Below are positions 1-9,089 of a DNA stretch of 64,000 bases, one piece after another. Positions within the stretch are counted from its first letter, which is position 1; each line of letters begins with the position of its first letter. The notes beneath the pieces are model-generated. The model saw only the letters and a list, made by a program, of their open reading frames with translations. It searched no databases and was not told where the DNA came from. A program made the position numbers and the translations under genes. Origin of the DNA: Stappia sp. 28M-7 (GTDB lineage: Bacteria; Pseudomonadota; Alphaproteobacteria; Rhizobiales; Stappiaceae); contig NZ_JACMIA010000001.1 of NCBI RefSeq assembly GCF_014252955.1, positions 1,910,258 to 1,974,257 on the forward strand. The letters are read 5' to 3'.

Positions 1-441
1 CAGCCGGTCGACCAGCGCGCGGCTGTGGACGTAGCTTTCCACCACCATGGCCTCCTGCATCAGGTTGCCGGTGGGCAGGCCGGTCAGCGACATGAAGGAG
101 GCGGGGGTCGTGGTCTTGAAGTTGCGCAGGGAGAACTGCATCTCGGACTGGTAGCGGTCCGAGGCGACAAGGCCGAAATAGACGCCGGCGACCAGGGCGG
201 GCAGCAGGACCAGAAGCAGCCAGCTGGCGGCGATGGACAGCAGGAACAGCCGCTCGCCGCGGCGGCGCCTGAAGCCGCCGCCGCCGATGACGCGACGGTT
301 CGAGCGGATGCGCCGGCTGGCCTCCTTGAGGGCCGCCGAGATCGCTTCCGTTCGCTTCTCGCTCTTCGGTGCCTTCTCGACGACGTCGCCGCCGCCGCCG
401 AGCACCACGTCTATGAGCGCGTCCGACATCTTCTCCGCCAT
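1..441 (-). CDS. kpsE: Capsule polysaccharide export inner-membrane protein, KpsE/RkpR-like (3' part outside window)
   Basis: The gene starts with ATG at 441 and runs off the left edge, so only the first 147 residues are seen. After a charged, basic cytoplasmic N-terminus there is one hydrophobic segment at about residues 68-90 (FLLSIAASWLLLVLLPALVAG). It is followed by a periplasmic stretch with ASDRYQSEMQFSLR, typical of the KpsE/BexC/Wzz-related polysaccharide co-polymerase family. These proteins span the periplasm and link the KpsMT ABC transporter to the outer-membrane channel. It lies 28 bp downstream of kpsT in the same direction, which supports a kpsM-kpsT-kpsE operon. The C-terminal coiled coil and second membrane segment are not in the window. 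Confidence 0.85.
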   Translation of the reverse strand, partial: MAEKMSDALIDVVLGGGGDVVEKAPKSEKRTEAISAALKEASRRIRSNRRVIGGGGFRRRRGERLFLLSIAASWLLLVLLPALVAGVYFGLVASDRYQSEMQFSLRNFKTTTPASFMSLTGLPTGNLMQEAMVVESYVHSRALVDRL

Positions 442-469
442 TCGCCGCAGGCTGTCCCGCCCGCGGCCG

Positions 470-1123
470 CTACATGTTCAACTGCTTGTACATCTCGACC
501 GCATCCGAGACCGAATCGAAGAAATACATCTTTCCATCGGCCAGCACGATGCCACGGTCGCAATACATCTGCACAAGCTCGATGCTGTGCGAGATCATGA
601 TCATATCCGAATATTGCTTGCGCTTGTTGAATTCGTCCCGGCAACGCTGCTGGAAGCGGGAGTCGCCGACCGCCATCACCTCGTCGATCAGGTAGCATTC
701 GAAGTCGATCGCCATCGACAGGCCGAAGGCGAGGCGCTGCTGCATGCCGGAGGAATAGGTGCCGAAGGGCGCGTCGATGAAGGGGCCGAGCTCGGAAAAG
801 TCCTCCACGAAGCGCACCGCCTTGCGGATGTCCTGCCGGTAGACGCGGGCGACGAACTGGATGTTCTCCCGGCCGGTCAGAGCCGGATGCAGGCCGCCGG
901 CGAAGCCGAGCGGCCAGGACACGCGCGACTCGCGCACGATGCGCCCGCTGTTGGGCATCTCCGTGCCGGCGATCAGCCGCATCAAGGTCGACTTGCCCGC
1001 GCCGTTGATGCCCATGATCCCGTAGCTGACGCCCTTGTCCAGCCGGAAGCTGATGTGGTCCAGCACGATCTTGAGCGTCTTCTGCGTGCGGTAGAACTTG
1101 AAGACGTTCTGGAACCTGATCAT
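470..1123 (-). CDS. kpsT: Polysaccharide ABC transporter ATP-binding protein KpsT
   Basis: This 217-residue protein has the size of KpsT. It carries Walker A GINGAGKST at residues 38-46, the ABC signature YSSGMQQR and Walker B CYLIDEVMAVGD. The first residues MIRFQNVFKFY match the usual start of the family. The start ATG overlaps the stop of kpsM by four bases (ATGA), so the pair is probably translationally coupled. With KpsM it should form the inner-membrane exporter that energises movement of lipid-linked capsule polysaccharide. The same frame stays open further upstream, but that part is out of frame with kpsM and is not coding. Confidence 0.93.
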   Translation of the reverse strand: MIRFQNVFKFYRTQKTLKIVLDHISFRLDKGVSYGIMGINGAGKSTLMRLIAGTEMPNSGRIVRESRVSWPLGFAGGLHPALTGRENIQFVARVYRQDIRKAVRFVEDFSELGPFIDAPFGTYSSGMQQRLAFGLSMAIDFECYLIDEVMAVGDSRFQQRCRDEFNKRKQYSDMIMISHSIELVQMYCDRGIVLADGKMYFFDSVSDAVEMYKQLNM

Positions 1124-1905
1124 TTCATCAAGAGCTTTCCGCGAACGGCCCGCTCCGCCGCAAAGCCCAGCAGCAGGATGAAGAGCGAGACCTGCACCAC
1201 GTACATGGGTTCCACGGTGCTGCCGCCATATCCGTCGTAATACGCGGTGCGCAGCCAGGAAATGCAGTGATAGAGCGGGTTGTAGACGATGTATTCCAGC
1301 ACCCAGTGCGGCATCATGCTGGGCAGGTAGAGCGCGCCGGAGGTGATCCACTGGGCGATCATGATCAGGATGAAGATCGCCACCCACATGGGAAACAGCA
1401 CCAGGATCACGCAGCTGAGCAGGCCGACCGAGATGCCGTAGAGAACCGTGACCGCGATGGCGGCGATGGCGATCTCCGGCCGGTTCGGCAGGAAGTCGAC
1501 GCCGGCGATGTAGAGGATCGTGCAGAAGGCGAGCAGCACGCACATCGCGGTGATCATCTCCAGCAAGGCGCGCGCCAGGATGATGTCGATCACCTTCACC
1601 ACCGGGAACAGCAGCATCGGCTTGTTTTGCTGGATGGCGAGCATCATCATCCGGCCCGGATACAGGCACAGGATGTAGGGCATGATGCCGGTGCCGAAGA
1701 ACACCACATTGTTGGTGCCGAGCGGCACGGCCCGGCCGATCGCGACCCAGATGCCGAGCATCGCCAGAAGGTGGGTGAGCGGCCACGCGACCGCGATGAC
1801 GAAACCGATCGCCGTGCGCCCGAACCGGGTGCGCATGTCGCGCAGGATGAGGGCGCCCAGCACGGCCTTCTGATTGGCCAGCGCGGCGACGAAGGACGTC
1901 GTCAT
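1120..1905 (-). CDS. kpsM: Polysaccharide ABC transporter permease KpsM
   Basis: This is a 261-residue integral membrane protein of the ABC-2 permease family. The start MTTSFVAALANQ is followed by ALILRDMRTRFGRT, the cytoplasmic amphipathic stretch typical of KpsM/Wzm-type permeases, and then about six hydrophobic segments. The open frame extends upstream to 2046, but the ATG at 1905 gives the usual family length and N-terminus. It is the first gene of the exporter operon; kpsT overlaps its stop codon. The adjacent sugar-nucleotide and glycosyltransferase genes suggest it exports the polysaccharide they make. Confidence 0.92.
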   Translation of the reverse strand: MTTSFVAALANQKAVLGALILRDMRTRFGRTAIGFVIAVAWPLTHLLAMLGIWVAIGRAVPLGTNNVVFFGTGIMPYILCLYPGRMMMLAIQQNKPMLLFPVVKVIDIILARALLEMITAMCVLLAFCTILYIAGVDFLPNRPEIAIAAIAVTVLYGISVGLLSCVILVLFPMWVAIFILIMIAQWITSGALYLPSMMPHWVLEYIVYNPLYHCISWLRTAYYDGYGGSTVEPMYVVQVSLFILLLGFAAERAVRGKLLMK

Positions 1906-2011
1906 GTCACTCCCGAAGCTTCTGGTCCCGGCCATGCGTGTTGCATTGCGGGATAATTGACCGGGGAACGCGACGATTCCATGGCATGTCCGGGCCGGCG
2001 GGGCAATGCAC

Positions 2012-3106
2012 CTATTCCCCCAGGCGATCGGCGGCGAGCCCGGCAAGCGCCAGCGCCGAGGTCAGGCCGGGCGACTCGATGCCGTAGAGCGCGACGAGGC
2101 CGCGATGGCCGTGCTCGCGAGGTCCGTCGATGCGAAAATCGGCCGCCGGCTCGCCGGGGCCGGAGATCTTCGGCCGGACGCCGCTGTAGTCGGGGCGCAG
2201 CGAGCCGTCGGCAAGCTCCGGCCAGTACTTGCGGATCTCGGCATAGAAGCCGTCCGCCCGGCGCGGATCCACCGTGTAGTCGAGGCTGTCGATCCATTCC
2301 ACGTCGGGACCGAAGCGGGCCTGGCCGCCCATGTCGAGCGTCAGGTGGACGCCGAGCCCGCCGGGCTCGGGCACCGGATAGATCAGCCGCGAGAAGGGCG
2401 CGCGGCCGGTGATGGAGAAGTAGCAGCCGCGCGCGAAATAGGCCGTCGGCGGCTGCGTGCCGGACAGGAGGGCGGCAAGCGAGGGCGCGCCGTGGCCGGC
2501 GGAGATGACGAGATTGCGGCAGGTGAGGGCAAAACCCTCGGCGCCGTCCTCGACCGTCAGCCGGTAGCCGTCGCCGAGGGCGGCAAGACCCGTGACCTTT
2601 GACCCGCAGACCACCTGGCCGCCGCGCGCCTCCAGCCCGCCCTGCAGGGCCAGCATGAAGCCGTGGCTGTCGACGATGCCGGTGGACGGGGAGAGCAGGG
2701 CGCCCTCGCAGGCAAGGTGCGGCTCCAAGGCCAGAGCGTCGGCGCGCGACAGGAATGCAAGGTCGTCGACGCCGTTCGCCTCGGCCCGGGCGCGAATGTC
2801 CGAAAGCGTCTCGACCTGCTCGGGCGAGGTCGCGACGATCAGCTTGCCGAGGCGGCGGTGCGGAACCCCGTGCTCGTCGCAGAAGCGGTAGAGCAGCTCG
2901 CGCCCGGCAAGACAGGCGCGCGCCTTGAGACTGCCGGCCGGATAATAGATGCCGGCGTGGATCACCTCGCTGTTGCGGGCGCTGGTCTGCGAGCCGATGA
3001 TCGGATGCTCCTCGAGCACCATCACCTCCTGGCCGCGCAGAGCCAGTTCGCGGGCAATGGCAAGGCCGACCGCGCCGGCGCCGATCACCACCGTCTCGAC
3101 ATCCAT
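2012..3106 (-). CDS. FAD-dependent oxidoreductase, L-2-hydroxyglutarate oxidase-like (DAO family)
   Basis: The 364-residue protein starts [22 protein letters not shown], a Rossmann dinucleotide-binding motif (GAGAVG, residues 8-13) followed by the acidic strand end VMVLEE. Motifs such as [15 protein letters not shown] and GIVDSHGF are typical of the L-2-hydroxyglutarate oxidase (LhgO) branch of the DAO superfamily. The enzyme probably oxidises a 2-hydroxy acid with FAD and passes electrons to a quinone or oxygen. It is on the same strand as kpsM, 106 bp upstream, so it could be the first gene of that transcript. The substrate is inferred from family resemblance. No link to capsule synthesis is evident. 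Confidence 0.8.
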   Translation of the reverse strand: MDVETVVIGAGAVGLAIARELALRGQEVMVLEEHPIIGSQTSARNSEVIHAGIYYPAGSLKARACLAGRELLYRFCDEHGVPHRRLGKLIVATSPEQVETLSDIRARAEANGVDDLAFLSRADALALEPHLACEGALLSPSTGIVDSHGFMLALQGGLEARGGQVVCGSKVTGLAALGDGYRLTVEDGAEGFALTCRNLVISAGHGAPSLAALLSGTQPPTAYFARGCYFSITGRAPFSRLIYPVPEPGGLGVHLTLDMGGQARFGPDVEWIDSLDYTVDPRRADGFYAEIRKYWPELADGSLRPDYSGVRPKISGPGEPAADFRIDGPREHGHRGLVALYGIESPGLTSALALAGLAADRLGE

Positions 3107-3224
3107 CCACCGCTCCTTCCCAAGCTGCCGGCAAAGCGCCGCATTTCCATGTGACTTCGCTGTCGCTTAGGCCATCGGCAAGGTCATCGCAACAGGAGGG
3201 AGACACTCCGCCTGCGGCGCGGCC

Positions 3225-3253
3225 TTGTTCGCCCTGGCAGCGTCTTCTATACA
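3225..3253 (+). promoter_or_regulatory. Candidate sigma-70-type promoter for rfbC
   Basis: TTGTTC (3225-3230) and TATACA (3248-3253) are separated by 17 bp and end 52 bp before the rfbC start codon. It lies in the divergent region between the oxidase gene and rfbC. This is a pattern match only. Confidence 0.35.
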
Positions 3254-3305
3254 ACGCCGGGTCCGTTCCGGTGCCCCGAACTCCAAAGGACAGGCATCCG
3301 TTTCC

Positions 3306-3863
3306 ATGTCGCTTGACGTTACCAGCCTCGAAATTCCCGAAGTAAAGATTATTCGGCCGAGGAAATTCGGCGATCATCGCGGGTTCTTTTCGGAAGTCTA
3401 CAACAAGAAGGCTTTCGCGGACGCCGGTATCGATCTCGATTTCATCCAGGACAATCATTCCTACTCGGCGGAAGCGGGGACCCTGCGCGGCCTGCACTAC
3501 CAGGGCGGCGAGTTTGCCCAGGACAAGCTGGTGCGGTGCGTGCGCGGCCGGATCCTCGACGTTGCCGTCGACATCCGCAAGTCGTCTCCGACCTTCGGAA
3601 AATGGGTGTCGGCGGAGATTTCCGCGGCCGAATGGAACCAGATCCTGGTGCCGGTCGGCTTCGCCCACGCCATCCTTACCCTCGAGCCGGATACCGAGAT
3701 CATCTACAAGGTGACCGGCTACTACGCGCCCACCCACGATTTTGGCATTCGCTGGAACGATCCGGACCTCGGCATCGATTGGGGGATCGCCGAAGACAAG
3801 GTGATCCTGTCCGACAAGGACCGGGTGCAGCCGTTCTTCAAGGATGTAATCCACTGGTTCTGA
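3306..3863 (+). CDS. rfbC: dTDP-4-dehydrorhamnose 3,5-epimerase (RfbC/RmlC)
   Basis: This 185-residue cupin-fold epimerase has the normal RmlC size. It catalyses double epimerisation of dTDP-4-keto-6-deoxyglucose on the way to dTDP-L-rhamnose. Family signatures are visible: IIRPRKFGDHRGFFSEVYN near the N-terminus, FIQDNHSYS, then GTLRGLHYQ with the catalytic-region histidine, and VPVGFAHAILTLEPDTEIIYKVTGYYAP. The start MSLDVTSLEIPEV at 3306 gives the canonical N-terminus; the frame is open to 3225, but the added residues do not resemble the family. The rest of the rhamnose set follows on the same strand after a 233-bp gap. Confidence 0.95.
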   Translation: MSLDVTSLEIPEVKIIRPRKFGDHRGFFSEVYNKKAFADAGIDLDFIQDNHSYSAEAGTLRGLHYQGGEFAQDKLVRCVRGRILDVAVDIRKSSPTFGKWVSAEISAAEWNQILVPVGFAHAILTLEPDTEIIYKVTGYYAPTHDFGIRWNDPDLGIDWGIAEDKVILSDKDRVQPFFKDVIHWF

Positions 3864-4096
3864 CACGTCAGACGCGAGGCGAGCCGGCGCGCGATGACGA
3901 TTTCTTGAAGATTCGCCAACCTGCGGGTTGATTGGATCGTCTTGCGCTGCAAAATGCGGCCGTCGGTAAACGACGTCGCGTGATCCTGGGCGAGAGTCGG
4001 GCAGGGAAGAAGGCATCCGGGGCAGGGTGCCTTCCTGGAAATGCAAGGGGCTGACAGTTCTGTCGGCCTACAACTCGAAACGCGGTCGGTGTTTGC

Positions 4097-5119
4097 ATGG
4101 AAACTGTTCTGGTCACAGGCGCGGGCGGCTATATCGGCACGACCCTGGTGCCGTTGCTGCTGGAAGAAGGCTATGCGGTGCGCGCGGTCGACCGCTTCTT
4201 CTTCGGCCGAGACCTGTTGCCCGAGCACGAGCGGCTGGAGATCGTCCGCCAGGATGCCCGGCTGATCGACCCGGCGCTGCTGTCCGGCATCGATCACGTG
4301 ATCGACCTCGTCGCCATCTCCAACGACCCGTCCGGCGAGGAGTTCAGCCGCGAGACCGACCAGATCAACCACATCTCGCGCGTTCGCACCGCCAGGCTCG
4401 CCCGCGAGGCCGGCGTCAAGCGCTACGTGCTGCCGTCCTCCTGCAGCCTCTACGGCTTCCAGGAGCCCGGCGTGATCGCCACCGAGACCACCCCGACCAA
4501 TCCGCTGACCGCCTATGCGCGCGCCAACGAGATGGCCGAACACGGCGTGCTGCCGCTCGCCTCCGACGATTTCACGGTGGTGGTGCTGCGCCAGGCGACG
4601 GTCTACGGCTACAGCCCGCGCATGCGCTTCGATCTCGCGATCAACGGCATGGTGTTCGGCGCCTGGAAGACCGGCAAGCTGCCTCTGATGCGCGACGGCA
4701 CCCAGTGGCGCCCGATGGTGCATGTGCGCGACACGGCCCGTGCCCAGATCTTCATGCTGAGCGCCCCGGCCGACAGGATCAACGGCCAGATCTTCAACGT
4801 CGGCTCGGACGAGAACAACTACCAGATCGGCCCGCTGGCACAGATCGTCGCCGACACGCTGCCGAACGATGTCGCCATCGAATGGTACGGAGACCCCGAC
4901 CACCGTTCCTACCGGGTCGGCTTCGACAAGATCGAGGCGCTCGGCTTCAAGGCCGAACTGACCGCGGTCGACGGTGTGCGCGATGTGCTGGCGGCGCTGG
5001 AGGACGGGCGCACCGACAAGACGACCCAGACCATCACGCTCGCCTGGTACAAGGAACTCGTGACCTGGCATGAACGCATCAAGGAGCTCGAGCTCAACGG
5101 CGGCATCCTGCGCATCTGA
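4097..5119 (+). CDS. NAD-dependent epimerase/dehydratase (extended SDR), nucleotide-sugar modifying
   Basis: The 340-residue protein has the extended-SDR Rossmann motif GAGGYIG at residues 8-14, an SSCSLYG serine region and a PLTAYARAN segment where the catalytic YxxxK should be. The lysine position is asparagine (YARAN). A nucleotide-sugar substrate is likely because it sits between rfbC and rfbD, 7 bp before the latter. It is not an obvious RfbB: the length is similar, but the N-terminus and active-site segment differ. The exact reaction is unknown. The start ATG at 4097 gives METVLVTGAGG, a standard N-terminus. Confidence 0.85.
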   Translation: METVLVTGAGGYIGTTLVPLLLEEGYAVRAVDRFFFGRDLLPEHERLEIVRQDARLIDPALLSGIDHVIDLVAISNDPSGEEFSRETDQINHISRVRTARLAREAGVKRYVLPSSCSLYGFQEPGVIATETTPTNPLTAYARANEMAEHGVLPLASDDFTVVVLRQATVYGYSPRMRFDLAINGMVFGAWKTGKLPLMRDGTQWRPMVHVRDTARAQIFMLSAPADRINGQIFNVGSDENNYQIGPLAQIVADTLPNDVAIEWYGDPDHRSYRVGFDKIEALGFKAELTAVDGVRDVLAALEDGRTDKTTQTITLAWYKELVTWHERIKELELNGGILRI

Positions 5120-5126
5120 GGTTCCC

Positions 5127-6002
5127 ATGAAGACGATCCTTCTTGGTCCCGGCGGCCAGCTCGGTACGGACATCCGCCGGGCGAACGATGCGGCTGGCGG
5201 CGTGCTCGACATTGTTCCCGTCGGCCGCGACCGGCTCGACCTTGCCGATTTCGACCGGGTGCGTGAGCTGCTCTCGACGGCCGACTTCGATGTGCTGGTG
5301 AACTGCTCCAGCTACCACAAGACCGACGAGGTCGAGGGCAACGCCCAGCAGGCCTTCACCATCAATGCCCATCTGGTTGCGCTGCTCGGCGAACTGGCGC
5401 AGGCGAAGTCGGCGCGCTTCGTCCATGTGTCGACCGACTACGTGTTTGGCGGCCAGGACAAGCGTGAGCCTCTCGACGAGGCCGACCCGCGCGCGCCGGT
5501 CAACGTCTACGGCGCCAGCAAGGCGATGGGTGAGGATCTGGCCCGGCTCGCCTGCGAGAACACGCTGATCCTGCGCGTCGCCTCGCTGTTCGGCGTGGCC
5601 GGCGCCAGCGGCAAGGGCGGCAACTTCGTCGAGACGATGATCCGCTTCGGCCGCGAGCGCGGGCACCTGCGCGTCGTCGCCGACCAGCACATGTCGCCGA
5701 CCTCGACCAAGGACATCGCCGCCGCGCTGCTGACCATGCTGCGCGACGAGGTGCCGGCCGGCACCTGGCATGTGGTGAATTCCGGCGCGACGACCTGGCA
5801 CGGCTTTGCCGAGGAGATCATCCGCAGGTCCGGGACCAAGGCGAGCGTCGAGGCGATCCCCTCGTCCGAGTTCCCGACGCCGGCACGCCGGCCGGCCTAT
5901 TCGGTCCTGTCGAACGACAAGCTCTCCAAGGCGATCGGCGCCCCGCGCCCCTGGCAGGAAGCGCTCGAGGCGTATCTGGCCGAGAAGGGGTACCTGGCGT
6001 GA
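5127..6002 (+). CDS. rfbD: dTDP-4-dehydrorhamnose reductase (RfbD/RmlD)
   Basis: This 291-residue SDR enzyme should perform the last step of dTDP-L-rhamnose synthesis, reduction of the 4-keto group with NAD(P)H. Visible signatures are the glycine-rich GPGGQLG near the N-terminus, [26 protein letters not shown] and an intact catalytic YGASK. The chosen ATG at 5127 gives [13 protein letters not shown], the expected N-terminus; an open frame from 5070 would overlap the preceding gene. The stop overlaps the GTG start of rfbA by four bases. Confidence 0.93.
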   Translation: MKTILLGPGGQLGTDIRRANDAAGGVLDIVPVGRDRLDLADFDRVRELLSTADFDVLVNCSSYHKTDEVEGNAQQAFTINAHLVALLGELAQAKSARFVHVSTDYVFGGQDKREPLDEADPRAPVNVYGASKAMGEDLARLACENTLILRVASLFGVAGASGKGGNFVETMIRFGRERGHLRVVADQHMSPTSTKDIAAALLTMLRDEVPAGTWHVVNSGATTWHGFAEEIIRRSGTKASVEAIPSSEFPTPARRPAYSVLSNDKLSKAIGAPRPWQEALEAYLAEKGYLA

Positions 6003-6868
6003 GAGGCATCGTGCTCGCCGGCGGGTCCGGTACCCGCCTTTATCCGCTGACGCGGGTGACCAGCAAGCAGCTGCTGCCGGTCTACGACAAGCCGATGATC
6101 TACTACCCGCTGTCGGTTCTGATGCTGGCGGGCATCCGCGAGATCCTGATCATCTCCACGCCGCGCGATCTGCCAAGCTACGAGGCGCTGCTGGGCGACG
6201 GCAGCCAGTGGGGCATCCGCCTGTCCTACGTGGTGCAGGAGGAGCCGCGGGGCCTGGCGGAAGCCTTCATCCTGGGCGAGCGCTTCATCGACGGCAGCCC
6301 CTGCGCCCTCGTGCTCGGCGACAACATCTTCTACGGCCACGGCCTGTCCGAGCGCTTGGTCAAGGCCTCGGCCCTGACCGCCGGCGGCAAGGTCTTCGCC
6401 TATCACGTGCAGGATCCGCAGCGTTACGGCGTCGTCGAGTTCGACGAGGCGGGACGCGCGGTGTCGCTTGAGGAAAAGCCGACGAGCCCGAAGTCGAACT
6501 GGGCTGTCGCAGGGCTCTATTTCTACGATGCCAAGGTGGTGGAACATGCCCATCAGGTGCGCCCATCCGCGCGCGGCGAGCTGGAAATCACCGATATCAA
6601 CCGCCGCTATCTCGAGGCAGGGCAGCTGACGGTGGAAAAGCTCGGCCGAGGCTTTGCCTGGCTCGACACCGGCACCCATGACAGCCTGATGGAGGCTTCG
6701 GAATTCATCCGGGCGATCGAGCACCGGCAGGGGCTGAAGGTCGCCTGCCTGGAAGAGATCGCCATGGTGAACCGCTGGATCACCCCGGAAGATGTCGCCG
6801 AACTCGCCAAGCCGCTCGCCAAGACGCTGTATGGCGAGTACCTCCTGCAGATCAGCGGACGAAAATAG
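5999..6868 (+). CDS. rfbA: Glucose-1-phosphate thymidylyltransferase (RfbA/RmlA)
   Basis: The 289-residue protein has the canonical nucleotidyltransferase motif [16 protein letters not shown] at its start, [22 protein letters not shown] and the FVEK-like [23 protein letters not shown]. It makes dTDP-glucose from glucose-1-phosphate and dTTP, the first step to dTDP-rhamnose. Translation begins at GTG 5999, overlapping the rfbD stop (GTGA), so the two are coupled. The step between RfbA and RfbC, carried out by RfbB, has no clear gene in the window. Confidence 0.95.
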   Translation: MRGIVLAGGSGTRLYPLTRVTSKQLLPVYDKPMIYYPLSVLMLAGIREILIISTPRDLPSYEALLGDGSQWGIRLSYVVQEEPRGLAEAFILGERFIDGSPCALVLGDNIFYGHGLSERLVKASALTAGGKVFAYHVQDPQRYGVVEFDEAGRAVSLEEKPTSPKSNWAVAGLYFYDAKVVEHAHQVRPSARGELEITDINRRYLEAGQLTVEKLGRGFAWLDTGTHDSLMEASEFIRAIEHRQGLKVACLEEIAMVNRWITPEDVAELAKPLAKTLYGEYLLQISGRK

Positions 6869-6879
6869 GCAGACGGAAC

Positions 6880-8202
6880 ATGCTCGGGCAGGTCATCCAC
6901 CCAGTCATCTTCTTCTTCTACAAGATCATCAACCGGCTCTGGTACCTGTACTGGTACTTCGTCGTCATCATGCCCTACGAGGTCTATGCCCGCTTCGTCT
7001 GCCGGCTGGACCCCAAGCTCTATTCGGAAAAGCGCCGCATCCTCGGCGTGAGCGAGGGGCGCCGCTCGCATGAGGGCAAGCGCTTCGCGATCTTCGTGAT
7101 CTACACGAAAGCGGACATCCAGGTCTTCACCCGAACGGCCATCGACGCGCTCAACGCGCGCGGCATCAACATCGTCTTCGTCACCAACATGCGGGCGAGC
7201 GGCGATGTGCGCGAGGACCTGCTGGACAACTGCCATCTGTTGATCGAGCGCGAGAACCTGGGCCGCGACTTCGGCGCCTACAAGGACGGCTTCAGCCTGC
7301 TGCGCAAGCGCGAGCCGGTGATCGACAAGCTGATTCTGATGAACGACAGCGTCTATTACCTGCCGAACGGTCTCGACGAGATCTTCGCCAAGCTGGACGC
7401 CAACGAGCCGTTCATCGGCCTGACGGAAGTGTTCGAGCACCACTACCACGTCCAGTCGTTCCTGCTGGCCTTCAACCGCGACGTGATCGAGGCGCCGGCC
7501 TTCCTGGAATATTGGGACAAGTACCTGCCGATCAGCACCCGACGCTGGTCGGTGCACAAGGGCGAGGTGGGGCTGACCAAATGCGTGCTGCGCAAGGTCG
7601 GCCAGGGCCCGCACATCATCGTCAACCCGGTCGAGGTCTACAACATCCTCGTCGGCATGGATTTCGGCGAACTGCGCTCGACCATCGACCTCGTGCCGTT
7701 CCGCAACAGAAACCTGCTGCGCAAGCAGCTCTACAAGCTGATCGAGATGCGCTCCAGCCAGGCGATCTCGGAAGAGGCGCTGGCCCAGGGCCAGTTCATC
7801 GAGCGCTTCGCCGATCTCGTCAATACGGCCCGGGCCAAGGGCACTTCCCTTGCCGACGACGACGACGTCACCAAGGCGCTGGACCTGCGCTACGACTTCC
7901 AGAGCCGGCGCAACCTCAGCGACTTCAAGGTGGCCGAGTTCATCGAGGGATACGTCAAGCTTCTGACCGAGCGCAACCAGATCCATTTCGGCGGATTTCT
8001 CTACTACAAGTTCCTCGGCATCCCGATCCTGAAGCGCGATCTGGTCTATCGCGGCGTCTACACGTTCGAGCAGATCAACAAGATCATCGACGAGCTCGAC
8101 CTGCCGTTCGCCGAGGAAATCCGCGTCGACATCCGCAGCAAGGGGATGGGGCGCTACTACAAGGGCCTCAAGAAGGTCCTGTTCCGCTACGGCTCGATCT
8201 GA
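6880..8202 (+). CDS. Rhamnan synthesis protein F (RgpF) family, polysaccharide assembly
   Basis: The 440-residue protein belongs to the RgpF family, found in rhamnose-rich polysaccharide loci and thought to act in sugar chain transfer. Recognisable features are FAIFVIYTKADIQVFTRTAIDALN, followed by ENLGRDFGAYKDGF and LILMNDSVYY, the conserved family core around residues 60-160. The N-terminus has a hydrophobic aromatic stretch (VIFFFYKIINRLWYLYWYFVVIMPY, residues 5-29) that could anchor it to the membrane. It begins 11 bp after rfbA, so it is in the same transcript and probably uses the dTDP-rhamnose made there. Confidence 0.83.
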   Translation: MLGQVIHPVIFFFYKIINRLWYLYWYFVVIMPYEVYARFVCRLDPKLYSEKRRILGVSEGRRSHEGKRFAIFVIYTKADIQVFTRTAIDALNARGINIVFVTNMRASGDVREDLLDNCHLLIERENLGRDFGAYKDGFSLLRKREPVIDKLILMNDSVYYLPNGLDEIFAKLDANEPFIGLTEVFEHHYHVQSFLLAFNRDVIEAPAFLEYWDKYLPISTRRWSVHKGEVGLTKCVLRKVGQGPHIIVNPVEVYNILVGMDFGELRSTIDLVPFRNRNLLRKQLYKLIEMRSSQAISEEALAQGQFIERFADLVNTARAKGTSLADDDDVTKALDLRYDFQSRRNLSDFKVAEFIEGYVKLLTERNQIHFGGFLYYKFLGIPILKRDLVYRGVYTFEQINKIIDELDLPFAEEIRVDIRSKGMGRYYKGLKKVLFRYGSI

Positions 8203-8219
8203 GAATGAGGGCAGCAACC

Positions 8220-9089
8220 ATGGCAAACAGGCTGCTCGGCCGGCTTATCGGCACGCTTGCAGGGGTGCGGCGCGCGGTGTCGCCGCGAAACGCACGCGGG
8301 CATCAGGACGCAGCGCTCGACGAGCGCTACGACATGCGCCCGGCACGCGCGGAAAACGCCGTCGACCTGTTCGAGGGCGAATGGTCGGGGGCCCTGCCGG
8401 GCCTGCCGCCCAACGGCAAGCCGGCCTTCTACGCCGATCCGCGCGTCGACTTCTTCGAGCGCGCCAGCGGCGGGTATGTGAACAAGCACGTGCTGGAGCT
8501 GGGGCCGCTGGAGGGCAGCCACACCTACATGCTGCAGATGAAGGGGGCGGCCTCGATCACCTCCATCGAGGCGAACACCCGCGCCTATCTCAAGTGCCTG
8601 ATCGTCAAGAACAACTACGGGCTGCACAAGGCCCGGTTCCTGCTCGGGGATTTCCTGAAATATCTCGAGGAGGAGCCGCGCCGCTTCGACGCCATCGTCG
8701 CGAGCGGCGTGCTCTACCACATGAGCGATCCGGTGGCGCTGATCGAGGCGATGTGCCGGAGCGCCGATGCCATCGGCATCTGGACCCATTACTACGACCA
8801 CGACATCCTGTCGCGCCATCCGGTCTATGCCAACCGCTTCGCCGCGCCCGAGACGACCGAACATCGCGGCGTGCCGCTGACCATGAGCCGGCAGACCTAT
8901 GTCCAGCAGGCGCTCGACTGGAAGGGCTTTTGCGGCGGCGCCGAGCGGGTGACCCGCTGGGTCGAGAAGGACTCGCTGCTACGCCTGTTCGACACGCTCG
9001 GTTTCGACGTGGAGATCGGCAAGGACGATCCGGGCCATGTCAACGGGCCGGCGCTGACCTTCGTCGCCAGGAAGCGGAAGAGCGCGTGA
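8220..9089 (+). CDS. Class I SAM-dependent methyltransferase
   Basis: This 289-residue protein has a Rossmann methyltransferase core. VLELGPLEGSHTY acts as the SAM-binding motif I, TSIEANTRAYLK as the acidic loop, and FDAIVASGVLYHMSDPVALI as motif IV/post-motif. The ATG at 8220 is preceded by GAGGG at a good distance; ATG 8205 is an in-frame alternative. A sugar O-methylation role is inferred from its position between the RgpF gene and a second methyltransferase. Its stop overlaps the next start by one base (TGATG). Confidence 0.8.
   Translation: MANRLLGRLIGTLAGVRRAVSPRNARGHQDAALDERYDMRPARAENAVDLFEGEWSGALPGLPPNGKPAFYADPRVDFFERASGGYVNKHVLELGPLEGSHTYMLQMKGAASITSIEANTRAYLKCLIVKNNYGLHKARFLLGDFLKYLEEEPRRFDAIVASGVLYHMSDPVALIEAMCRSADAIGIWTHYYDHDILSRHPVYANRFAAPETTEHRGVPLTMSRQTYVQQALDWKGFCGGAERVTRWVEKDSLLRLFDTLGFDVEIGKDDPGHVNGPALTFVARKRKSA

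Noticed and set aside
470..1786. A single 438-codon frame joining kpsT to upstream sequence
   Set aside because: The upstream half is out of frame with kpsM; the true kpsT start is at 1123 in an ATGA overlap.
6607..8226. A 539-codon minus-strand frame antisense to the rgpF-like gene
   Set aside because: No recognisable protein features; the plus-strand gene has clear family motifs and operon spacing.
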